From IMG/VR virus record IMGVR_UViG_3300022542_000912, positions 1 to 20,509 of that record: a DNA stretch of 20,509 nucleotides, one strand, 5' to 3'. Made by a program: the position numbers and the translations under genes. The notes under the pieces were generated by a model that worked only from the letters and a program-made list of their open reading frames with translations, was not told the origin of the DNA and did no database searches. This document shows positions 1 to 4,678 of the stretch, one piece after another; position 1 is the stretch's first letter; each line of letters starts with the position of its first letter. The DNA is from a virus.

Positions 1-156
1 AAATCCTGAACTGAGTATTTCGACATCATATATCAACACAGCCCAGCATCCAGCACAAGTAGTGTAAGCTACCACTCTATCTGTATTTTCAAACTGTAAT
101 GTATCTACGCTTATGCGTTTTACTGGCATATCTAGCTCTAATACTATTTTTCTCAT
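1..156 (-). CDS. Partial leftward ORF, unknown function
   Basis: This frame is open for 52 codons on the minus strand and runs off the left edge. The start is ATG at 156-154, preceded by a GGAG ribosome site (complement of 164-167) with 7-nt spacing, which makes a real gene likely despite the short visible length. The protein begins MRKIVLELDMPVKRISVDTL and has a Cys-x-x-Cys pair (TTCAGCWAV, residues 32-40) that might bind metal or be redox active; nothing else identifies it. It is transcribed away from the replication module, and a TATAAT box in the right orientation lies at 317-312. I do not recognise the family. Confidence 0.6.
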   Translation of the reverse strand, partial: MRKIVLELDMPVKRISVDTLQFENTDRVVAYTTCAGCWAVLIYDVEILSSGF

Positions 157-190
157 TTTGTTACTCCACGTTTTCTAAGTTAACGAGACG

Positions 191-229
191 ACCTATAAAG
201 GGCGAAAAAATTTTACCTATAAAGGAAGG
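191..229 (+). repeat. Direct repeat ACCTATAAAGG, two copies
   Basis: ACCTATAAAGG occurs at 191-201 and 215-225, 24 bp apart. The second copy extends to CCTATAAAGGAAGG (216-229), and the same 14 bases occur in reverse orientation at 4842-4855 upstream of the late operon. The role is unknown; the TATAAA core could equally be part of promoters or of a protein-binding site. Confidence 0.5.
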
Positions 230-252
230 TAGTTAATCTCCGATCGGCCTAT

Positions 253-266
253 AGGAGGCGCCTCCT
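253..266. promoter_or_regulatory. Perfect 14-bp palindrome, possible operator
   Basis: AGGAGGCGCCTCCT is fully self-complementary with no loop, so it suits a dimeric DNA-binding protein better than an RNA hairpin. It stands alone in the divergent control region, and I found no second copy in the window. Confidence 0.35.
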
Positions 267-311
267 TTCGCGAGAAGGGCTATATAGAATAGACCCCTAT
301 CGCTAATCCCT

Positions 312-317
312 ATTATA
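312..317 (-). promoter_or_regulatory. Leftward -10 box (TATAAT)
   Basis: The complement of 312-317 reads TATAAT, a consensus -10 hexamer directed at the partial leftward gene. No good -35 hexamer lies 16-18 bp upstream; that position overlaps the edge of the 337-358 palindrome. The box centre is 33 bp from the palindrome centre, nearly mirroring the rightward box at 379-384. Confidence 0.45.
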
Positions 318-336
318 CGGAAAATTCAGCTAGAAT

Positions 337-358
337 ATATACCTCTTTAGGGGTATAT
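337..358. promoter_or_regulatory. 22-bp palindromic operator, copy 1
   Basis: The half-sites ATATACCTCT (337-346) and AGGGGTATAT (349-358) flank a TT centre and are complementary except for one G/T position. A second copy with the same spacing lies at 4499-4520. The centre (347.5) is 34 bp upstream of the centre of the TATAAT at 379-384, about -43 from the expected transcription start. That is where class II activators bind, and also where a repressor would block the -35 region. The binding protein is not identified; the HTH protein at 418 is a candidate. Confidence 0.6.
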
Positions 359-378
359 CTAAAAAACTAGATGTAGTC

Positions 379-384
379 TATAAT
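379..384 (+). promoter_or_regulatory. Rightward -10 box (TATAAT) of replication operon
   Basis: This is a perfect TATAAT about 34 nt upstream of the GTG start at 418, giving a predicted start of transcription near 391 and a short leader holding the AAGGAG site (402-407). The -35 position (TATCTA, 356-361) is poor and overlaps the palindrome at 337-358, consistent with an activator-dependent promoter. Confidence 0.5.
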
Positions 385-417
385 ATCTGTTGGGCCAGAT
401 TAAGGAGAAATTCAGTC

Positions 418-639
418 GTGCAAAATGAAAGCAACCCTTACCCTGAAGGGAGTATGAGCAAAAAGATTTACGATAATAATTATGAGGAGCCCGGATCCAA
501 AATAATAAACGCGAGCCATAGAGATAGGCTAATTATATATGCTTATATAATGAAAAAACCCATCAAGCTTATAGCAGTTAATATGGAATGTAGCGTATCA
601 ACAGTCAATACAGTATTACTAAAATACGGGATAAAATAA
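418..639 (+). CDS. Small helix-turn-helix protein
   Basis: This is a 73-residue protein from a GTG start, with AAGGAG at 402-407 and 10-nt spacing. The N-terminal 35 residues are polar and probably flexible. The C-terminal half looks like a minimal helix-turn-helix: a first helix near RDRLIIYAY, then KLIAVNME (50-57), a turn at Cys58, and a candidate recognition helix VSTVNTVLLKY (60-70). As the first gene after the palindromic operator, it is a plausible regulator of its own operon and of the second operator site, but this is inference. It ends one base before the primase start, so the two are likely translationally coupled. An internal in-frame ATG (MSKK) has its purine-rich site too close and is a poorer start. 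Confidence 0.65.
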   Translation: MQNESNPYPEGSMSKKIYDNNYEEPGSKIINASHRDRLIIYAYIMKKPIKLIAVNMECSVSTVNTVLLKYGIK

Positions 640-640
640 A

Positions 641-3013
641 TTGAAATTCAACGCTAATGACGATATACAGATAGCAATGGCTCGTGGTAGCCAGATGAAT
701 ATACGAGTTATAGCAGAGAAAATGAGTTTCCGCGAGTTCGCAGAGTTTTGTAGTAAACCACAGAAAGGAGAGAAGCATGAAGCGTATTTCCTACGAGGAG
801 TGCCAGAAGTTGAAGAATCGTATCAAAGCGGAAGCGGTAAAATGTACTATGACGGCAGGTTTAGGCATGACAGTAGCATTAATTGCGCTGACTTCCTTAT
901 TATTGACGCTGATCATAGTGACAATAGTCCTAGTGAGTGCCATGCTATTCTCAGATCTAATGATATAGTACATTTTATTTATACCACACACAGCCATACT
1001 GCCGAAAAGAATAATTTCCGCGTTGTCATCCCTTGTCATGTGAGTTGTAAGGCTAATATGCCTGAGACGGCTAAAAAGATCATAGAATTATTCGACGGTG
1101 GTATAAAATATGTAAAAGAAATGGGTACATGGAGCCAGGCTTGGTTCCTTCCAACTAGAGACAATCCAGAAGACGGGTTATTTGAACACTACTACTATAG
1201 CAAAGGAGAGGTATATGAAGAAGTGGTGGGGCGAGATGAAACCAGCTCTGACAGCACTCACAATACTGATAGTAGTGATACCAGTGGTGTTACAGATCAT
1301 AACTCGATTGATAATGTAATAGAAACAATGCGGGAATATAAGGAAGGGACTCACCATGCTATGAGAACTTATAGTTATGGTATGATTCAAGATGGAGTTC
1401 CGGCCAAAACAGTAATTGAGACAATGAGGAGCATAATGCATGAACATAGATCTGACAGTAATCGCAATGAAACAAGATATGGAGAAATTGAAAGGATCGT
1501 TAAAGGCGCAAGAGTTAATGATAACAACGATTGCTCGATCTTTGGAGGAGATGGTGAGGAGTCAAATTCTAATGGTAGCGGAGTTAAGGGAGTTGAGGGA
1601 GGAATCGGCAATGGTGACTCGAATGATGAGGAAGCACAAGATGGCAGTGGATCTATTCGAGAAGGAAATGAAGAAGGATCAAGAGGAAGAGAAGAGATAT
1701 ATGGAAAGCAGTTAGCTTGGCCTCCAGGATTAATGGGAGAATTAGCTAAAGCAGTATATGAATTCTCACCTTATCCTAATAGAACGATAAGTATTGTAAC
1801 GGGACTAGGGTTAGTGGCTGGTATAGCAGGTCGCCGGTTCAATGTAAGCGGAAATGGCTTGAATCTTTATATAACATTGCTAATGGATACTGGAGGTGGT
1901 AAAAGTGTCATATCAAAATTTATTAATCGCGTACTTAATGACGCTAGTCTGTTTACTGGGGCTAATATATTTACTGGATCTGGAAGGTACACTGGACCCA
2001 AGGCTCTCATGGATGATCTTAATCATAAACGATGTATTGTTTCTGTATTCACTGAAGCTGGGTTTATGTTCAGATCAAAAAGCGGGGACCAAGACGGATT
2101 GACAAGAAGTATATTGGACTTGTATGGTAGCTCAGGTTATGGATGCGTTTCCGCTGGTGGAAGTTATTCTAATGATAAAAATGATATACCAGCTGTAGCA
2201 TCGCCCTGTTTTAGTATGATCAATGAATCTACACCAGATGTATTCCTTGAAACCATAAGAGATGGGGATAAAACCGGTGAAATCAATAGAATGACCGTAT
2301 TAAGGGTTGAACAAGAGGTATTTAAGCTAAATAGAACCATGAAATATGATATAAGCGGAAAACTGATGGAGAAGATAAAGCAGCTTATGACCAGATGTAA
2401 TGTAACTCAGACAAAAGATGATGCTGATGTTACAAATTTCCGCGTTACTGATGAGATGTATGGCTTTGCTGATGAAATGAAAAGGACTGCATGGGATTGT
2501 AAGGAAGAGGATCCAATCAGATTTAGTATGATGCAAAGATCAGCAGAGAAAGTGTTTAAGATTGCATCACTACTTACTGTGCTAAACTCTTCTGGGATAA
2601 AAGGAGAAAGAGAATTGGACATTGATCAAGATGCATGGGATTGGGCACGAGATTTCCATACACATGAAATGGAAGGATTAGAAACATTCTTCAACAGGGA
2701 TGATGATTCAGATCCATTTGTATTAGCATGTTCTATTGTATACCCAGTAGTCAAGAAGATACTAACACAAGGCTATAAAGATAGAAAGATGCAACCTAGC
2801 AGCATGCAAGCAAAGAAGAACAGATTTCCGCTCGCTATGTTGAGGCGTGCTTTGAAGAACAATAGGTGTGTGAAAGCCTTAGGCAATAAGAATGTTAGTG
2901 GTATAGATAGGATGATTAAATGGATGAAAGAAGAGAAATATTTGAAGATGGTCTTGGATATACAAGCTAATGTCGTTGAAGTAAACAAGAGTTTTCTAGA
3001 GCTTGGAGAATAG
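641..3013 (+). CDS. AEP-type primase fused to DUF3987-like helicase
   Basis: This 790-residue protein probably primes and unwinds phage DNA. Residues about 40-200 resemble an archaeo-eukaryotic primase (prim-pol) core: metal-binding DAD at 89-91 in FLIIDADHSD, a His-rich stretch with H117 and H119 followed by R127, and SQAWFLPTRD (165-174). Residues 225-292 resemble a PriCT helical domain. A low-complexity Gly/Ser/Asn/Glu linker spans about 303-350. The C-terminal part has a degenerate Walker A, MDTGGGKS (415-422), TEAG (471-474) as a Walker B-like site and SPCFSMINES (521-530) as a sensor-like strand, in the manner of DUF3987 helicases. The start is TTG, one base after the HTH gene stop, with only a weak ribosome site (GGGAT), so coupling to the upstream gene is likely; the exact start is uncertain, but ATG at 677 has no better site. 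Confidence 0.85.
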   Translation: MKFNANDDIQIAMARGSQMNIRVIAEKMSFREFAEFCSKPQKGEKHEAYFLRGVPEVEESYQSGSGKMYYDGRFRHDSSINCADFLIIDADHSDNSPSECHAILRSNDIVHFIYTTHSHTAEKNNFRVVIPCHVSCKANMPETAKKIIELFDGGIKYVKEMGTWSQAWFLPTRDNPEDGLFEHYYYSKGEVYEEVVGRDETSSDSTHNTDSSDTSGVTDHNSIDNVIETMREYKEGTHHAMRTYSYGMIQDGVPAKTVIETMRSIMHEHRSDSNRNETRYGEIERIVKGARVNDNNDCSIFGGDGEESNSNGSGVKGVEGGIGNGDSNDEEAQDGSGSIREGNEEGSRGREEIYGKQLAWPPGLMGELAKAVYEFSPYPNRTISIVTGLGLVAGIAGRRFNVSGNGLNLYITLLMDTGGGKSVISKFINRVLNDASLFTGANIFTGSGRYTGPKALMDDLNHKRCIVSVFTEAGFMFRSKSGDQDGLTRSILDLYGSSGYGCVSAGGSYSNDKNDIPAVASPCFSMINESTPDVFLETIRDGDKTGEINRMTVLRVEQEVFKLNRTMKYDISGKLMEKIKQLMTRCNVTQTKDDADVTNFRVTDEMYGFADEMKRTAWDCKEEDPIRFSMMQRSAEKVFKIASLLTVLNSSGIKGERELDIDQDAWDWARDFHTHEMEGLETFFNRDDDSDPFVLACSIVYPVVKKILTQGYKDRKMQPSSMQAKKNRFPLAMLRRALKNNRCVKALGNKNVSGIDRMIKWMKEEKYLKMVLDIQANVVEVNKSFLELGE

Positions 3014-3265
3014 ATATCTCCCGCCTATCTCCTCCTGACTCCTCAAATGCGCCTGTATTTATCTATAGATATCAGGTACTTAGGACGAAAAAAGACGAAA
3101 GGGGGAAAATTTTCGGGGGGGCGCGCGAGCGAGAGAAAATGGCCGAAAGGGAACGATGGCACACAAAAGCTTCCCTTTTTACTCTAAGTTACTAATATAT
3201 ATATAGTTTCTTAGGAGATTATAGGGAGATATCCAGGGTATCACATGAGATAAGGGGAAAACACG
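3014..3265. other. Intergenic region after primase
   Basis: This 252-base gap has an AT-rich background with a short GC-rich island (about 3115-3130, beginning with seven G) and the palindrome GAAAATTTTC. It holds a likely terminator hairpin (3146-3180) and, near its end, CAGGGTATCACA (3234-3245), a 12-mer also found at 9541-9552 upstream of the capsid gene. I see no convincing gene. Confidence 0.5.
3146..3180 (+). terminator. Possible rho-independent terminator after primase
   Basis: AAAGGGAA (3146-3153) pairs perfectly with TTCCCTTT (3171-3178) across a 17-nt loop and runs into a T tract (TTCCCTTTTT). The stem is only 8 bp with a large loop, so termination may be partial, leaving some read-through into the resolvase gene. 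Confidence 0.4.
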
Positions 3266-3673
3266 TTGATTTTAGAATTAGTCTTAGCTTGGCCACCAAG
3301 TTCGGGGTCATATTACGCTTATAACAGGCGAACAAGGTATGTAACTGCAAAAGGTAAGCAGTACCAACAAATAGTAGCGGAAGATGTTCACGAACAGTGC
3401 GGGCAGGGCCTAATGCTTGAAGCTCCTCTTGAACTTTCCGCCATCTTTTACCCACCAAATAAAGGGATTTGGGACTTCGACAACCATCTTAAGGCATTAC
3501 AGGATGCATTAACACTAAGTAAGGTGTGGACGGATGATTCCGCCATAAGTCAGATGCATTGTTACACCGGTGTGGTAGTTAAGGGCGGCAGGATATTACT
3601 ACGGATAGAACCCGGCGGGCCTAGCCTACCCTTAGAGCTACAAGGAGGCTCACCCTTCGACTTTCTCGAATAA
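3266..3673 (+). CDS. rusA: RusA-family Holliday junction resolvase
   Basis: This 135-residue protein belongs to the RusA family of homodimeric, metal-dependent endonucleases that cut four-way DNA junctions during recombination or before packaging. The family signature is WDFDNHLKALQDAL followed by WTDDSAI. The acidic residues fall at D70, D72 and D91 with K76, the same numbering as the catalytic set known for E. coli RusA (120 aa), so an active enzyme is expected. The start is TTG with an AAGGGG site at 8-nt spacing; no in-frame ATG is available upstream. A Gly/Pro/Leu-rich tail of about 20 residues extends past the usual family length. It is the last gene of the rightward replication module and converges with the leftward small-ORF operon. 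Confidence 0.92.
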   Translation: MILELVLAWPPSSGSYYAYNRRTRYVTAKGKQYQQIVAEDVHEQCGQGLMLEAPLELSAIFYPPNKGIWDFDNHLKALQDALTLSKVWTDDSAISQMHCYTGVVVKGGRILLRIEPGGPSLPLELQGGSPFDFLE

Positions 3674-3692
3674 TATAGGCTAGGAGTAGGGT

Positions 3693-3720
3693 ATAAGAAA
3701 GGGCCTCTTAGAGAGGCCCT
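3693..3720 (-). terminator. Hairpin terminator between convergent operons
   Basis: AGGGCCTCT (3700-3708) and AGAGGCCCT (3712-3720) form a perfect 9-bp stem with a TAG loop. Read leftward the stem is followed by TTTCTTAT, so it suits the leftward small-ORF operon best. Read rightward it has an A-rich upstream flank but no T tract, so it would act weakly after rusA. Confidence 0.65.
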
Positions 3721-3730
3721 ACGGAAGCCA

Positions 3731-3811
3731 CTAGATAGGGAACATCAGAATAAGATAACCACAAAATGCCATCATAGCACCCAGCACTACACTTTCTATA
3801 AAGTTCGTCAC
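3731..3811 (-). CDS. 26-residue single-span membrane peptide
   Basis: This very short ORF starts at GTG (3811-3809) and ends at TAG (3733-3731). Its ribosome site is a perfect AAGGAG (complement of 3819-3824) with 7-nt spacing, the same spacing as the two upstream leftward ORFs. The peptide starts MTNFIES and continues as one hydrophobic stretch (VVLGAMMAFCGYLILMFPI), long enough for a single transmembrane helix. It lies between an 11-bp hairpin (3832-3857) and the operon terminator (3700-3720), so it has its own translation signals inside a defined transcript. A holin-like peptide, a type I toxin-like peptide or a small membrane regulator are all possible; the sequence cannot decide. Confidence rests on the ribosome site and composition, not homology. 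Confidence 0.55.
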   Translation of the reverse strand: MTNFIESVVLGAMMAFCGYLILMFPI

Positions 3812-3831
3812 GTCACAACTCCTTATAAATT

Positions 3832-3857
3832 CCCTAAGCCTAGAATTAGGCTTAGGG
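3832..3857 (-). repeat. 11-bp perfect hairpin in leftward operon
   Basis: CCCTAAGCCTA (3832-3842) and TAGGCTTAGGG (3847-3857) pair perfectly around GAAT. It lies between the 105-aa ORF and the ribosome site of the 26-aa peptide. Read leftward it is followed by AATTTATAAGGAG, only weakly T-rich, so an mRNA processing or attenuation element is as likely as a terminator. Confidence 0.6.
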
Positions 3858-3865
3858 GTTATAGT

Positions 3866-4183
3866 TTAGGCTAAGTCGTTATGAATCGAGTTAGCCAACT
3901 CGGCGATACCTTCGAAAAGCTTAAGGTAGCGGTAGTCGTTATCACTACCGTTCTCCTTAACGAACGCATCGACTTCTTCCGCGCTCTTTACACCTTCCCG
4001 TAGGTAGGCGTAGAACTTAGGCTTAAAACCGCGAGCGTTTTTATTAGCACCGTACTCCTTCCAATAGCCTAGGCTATCCTTAAAGCTACACCCGGCTTTT
4101 ATTAAAGCCTCGATGGCCTCTCCTTTATTAGAGTCGTTATCTAGCGTTATATCGCGAAATTCTAGGTTAGTTAATTTAGACAT
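3866..4183 (-). CDS. 105-residue protein of unknown function
   Basis: The ATG start at 4183-4181 is preceded by GAGGAG (complement of 4191-4196) with 7-nt spacing, inside a 16-nt leader repeat shared with the ORF at 4420. The protein is soluble, charged and probably helical: a helix-rich unit EAIEALIKAGCSFKDSLGYW (22-41), a basic middle (GANKNARGFKPKFYAY, 45-60), then an acidic helix (SAEEVDAFVKENGS, 67-80) and a C-terminal helix. The stop codon lies inside a TTAGCCTAA motif. Codons are strongly biased to TTA, CTA and TCG-containing triplets, unlike the late genes. The first unit resembles residues 16-44 of the 46-aa ORF next to it, so the two may be paralogues. I do not recognise a family; regulator, inhibitor of a host system or replication accessory are all open. 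Confidence 0.8.
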   Translation of the reverse strand: MSKLTNLEFRDITLDNDSNKGEAIEALIKAGCSFKDSLGYWKEYGANKNARGFKPKFYAYLREGVKSAEEVDAFVKENGSDNDYRYLKLFEGIAELANSIHNDLA

Positions 4184-4189
4184 TTTATA

Positions 4190-4205
4190 TCTCCTCGTTT
4201 TTAGG
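4190..4205 (-). repeat. Translation-initiation leader repeat, copy 1
   Basis: TCTCCTCGTTTTTAGG (plus strand) contains the GAGGAG site of the 105-aa ORF on the other strand. The identical 16-mer occurs at 4427-4442 before the 46-aa ORF, and the match continues for five more bases with one difference. Confidence 0.7.
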
Positions 4206-4224
4206 TTAAGAATTTAACCCTTAG

Positions 4225-4248
4225 CTTTAGCCTAATTTTAGGCTAAAG
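4225..4248 (-). repeat. 11-bp hairpin of inverted TTAGSCTAA motifs
   Basis: CTTTAGCCTAA (4225-4235) and TTAGGCTAAAG (4238-4248) are perfect inverted repeats with only TT between them. It lies between the 46-aa and 105-aa leftward ORFs. It could be an operator formed of two facing motif copies or a hairpin in the transcript. Confidence 0.6.
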
Positions 4249-4254
4249 GTAAAG

Positions 4255-4273
4255 GCTAGGGCTTAGCCCTAGC
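4255..4273 (-). repeat. Inverted repeat just after the 46-aa ORF
   Basis: GCTAGGGCT (4255-4263) and AGCCCTAGC (4265-4273) are complementary around one base; as RNA this gives about 7 bp with a 5-nt loop. It begins 7 bases past the stop of the 46-aa ORF and, read leftward, is followed by CTTTACCTTT, so it may be a weak or conditional terminator before the 105-aa ORF. Confidence 0.5.
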
Positions 4274-4279
4274 TTAAAG

Positions 4280-4420
4280 TTAGCCTAATTCTTCTAGCGC
4301 TAGCCTATACGCTTCTTCCGCTTCTTCGAAGCTTAATCCCGAATCTACTATCGCTAGTATAGCTAGCTCTTTAGTAGGGTGCCCTAGTACTAATTCTATA
4401 ATATAGTCGTCGACGTTAAT
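4280..4420 (-). CDS. 46-residue ORF with probable ATT start
   Basis: The frame from 4420 to 4280 encodes INVDDYIIELVLGHPTKELA followed by a helical acidic segment ending in SFEEAEEAYRLALEELG. No in-frame ATG, GTG or TTG exists, but ATT at 4420-4418 lies exactly 7 nt after a GAGGAG site (complement of 4428-4433), the same site and spacing as the 105-aa ORF downstream. This points to initiation at ATT, which is rare but known (infC of E. coli). Residues 16-44 resemble residues 20-45 of the 105-aa protein, sharing an A-I-x-A core and a Gly-x-Ser-Phe turn. The stop overlaps a TTAGCCTAA motif. It is the first gene of the leftward operon, with a -10 box at 4478-4473 and a 5' hairpin at 4444-4460. 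Alternatively it is an untranslated leader with a fossil ORF. Confidence 0.5.
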   Translation of the reverse strand: MNVDDYIIELVLGHPTKELAILAIVDSGLSFEEAEEAYRLALEELG

Positions 4421-4426
4421 AGCCCT

Positions 4427-4442
4427 TCTCCTCGTTTTTAGG
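4427..4442 (-). repeat. Translation-initiation leader repeat, copy 2
   Basis: This is the second copy of TCTCCTCGTTTTTAGG, 237 bp from the first, carrying the GAGGAG site of the ATT-start ORF. The duplication of leader plus ribosome site suggests that the two small ORFs arose by duplication or share a translational control signal. Confidence 0.7.
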
Positions 4443-4443
4443 C

Positions 4444-4460
4444 TAAGGAAGTATTCCTTA
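4444..4460 (-). repeat. Hairpin at the 5' end of the leftward transcript
   Basis: TAAGGAA (4444-4450) and TTCCTTA (4454-4460) pair perfectly around GTA. With transcription predicted to start near 4466, this 7-bp hairpin would sit close to the 5' end of the leftward mRNA, where it could stabilise the message or bind a regulator. Confidence 0.45.
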
Positions 4461-4472
4461 ACCGTTAAGCTA

Positions 4473-4478
4473 ATTTTA
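4473..4478 (-). promoter_or_regulatory. Leftward -10 box (TAAAAT) of small-ORF operon
   Basis: The complement of 4473-4478 reads TAAAAT, one change from the -10 consensus. Its centre is exactly 34 bp downstream of the centre of the palindrome at 4499-4520, the same geometry as TATAAT and the palindrome at 337-358. The -35 position (TATATT) is poor and overlaps the palindrome. Confidence 0.5.
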
Positions 4479-4498
4479 GGCTCGTATCGAAGCGAAAT

Positions 4499-4520
4499 AT
4501 ATACCTCTAAAGAGATATAA
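4499..4520. promoter_or_regulatory. 22-bp palindromic operator, copy 2
   Basis: The left half-site ATATACCTCT (4499-4508) is identical to that of copy 1; the right half AGAGATATAA (4511-4520) is close. A 2-bp AT centre separates them in both copies, and AATATATACCTCT (13 bp) is shared exactly. It lies immediately upstream of the leftward -10 box. Confidence 0.6.
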
Positions 4521-4531
4521 GGCTAATTAAT

Positions 4532-4552
4532 TTAGCCTAAAGTTAGCCTAAA
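4532..4552. repeat. Tandem TTAGCCTAAA motifs, 11-bp period
   Basis: TTAGCCTAAA occurs at 4532-4541 and 4543-4552, about one helical turn apart, between the operator and the iteron array. The core TTAGSCTAA also occurs exactly at 3864-3872, 4227-4235, 4238-4246, 4280-4288 and 4438-4446, all inside the leftward operon region. Confidence 0.6.
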
Positions 4553-4560
4553 TCGACGCG

Positions 4561-4678
4561 CACCACCTACGTAAGCACGCTACTTAAGTGCACCACGTAG
4601 GTACCAGATTACACCACGTAAGCACTAGACTACACAAGTACACCACGTAAGCATTATCCTACCATACGTAAGCACAAC
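4561..4678 (+). repeat. Five iteron-like repeats (CACCACGTAAGCA type)
   Basis: Units beginning CACCACGTAAGCA or close variants start at about 4561, 4591, 4612, 4641 and 4662, at intervals of 30, 21, 29 and 21 bp. The core ACGTAAGCA is exact at 4569-4577, 4616-4624, 4645-4653 and 4666-4674, and degenerate (ACGTAGGTA) at 4595-4603. Intervals near 21 and 29-30 bp are close to two and three helical turns, so the sites would lie on roughly one face of the DNA. This resembles iterons of a replication origin or an activator array for the late operon; no cognate protein can be named. Confidence 0.6.

Larger units (their letters stand above)
157..417. promoter_or_regulatory. Divergent intergenic control region
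   Basis: This 261-base gap separates a leftward gene from the rightward replication operon. It holds two direct copies of ACCTATAAAGG (191-201, 215-225), a perfect 14-bp palindrome AGGAGGCGCCTCCT (253-266), a 22-bp interrupted palindrome (337-358), and TATAAT boxes facing left (317-312) and right (379-384). No credible ORF is seen. The density of dyads and promoter-like boxes argues for a regulatory hub for both transcription units. Confidence 0.65.

Noticed and set aside
1440-1715. 91-codon ORF inside the primase gene, + strand
   Set aside because: It overlaps the low-complexity linker of the primase in another frame, where repeated GAR/AAR codons keep alternative frames open; there is no independent ribosome site.
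3139-3195. 18-codon ORF (ATG GCC GAA ...) between primase and rusA
   Set aside because: It overlaps the terminator-like hairpin and has only a weak purine stretch before ATG; no feature suggests a real peptide.
4561-4678. Possible CRISPR array
   Set aside because: Repeat cores are only 9-13 bp, intervals are 21-30 bp in total, and no cas gene is near. Iteron-like spacing explains it better.
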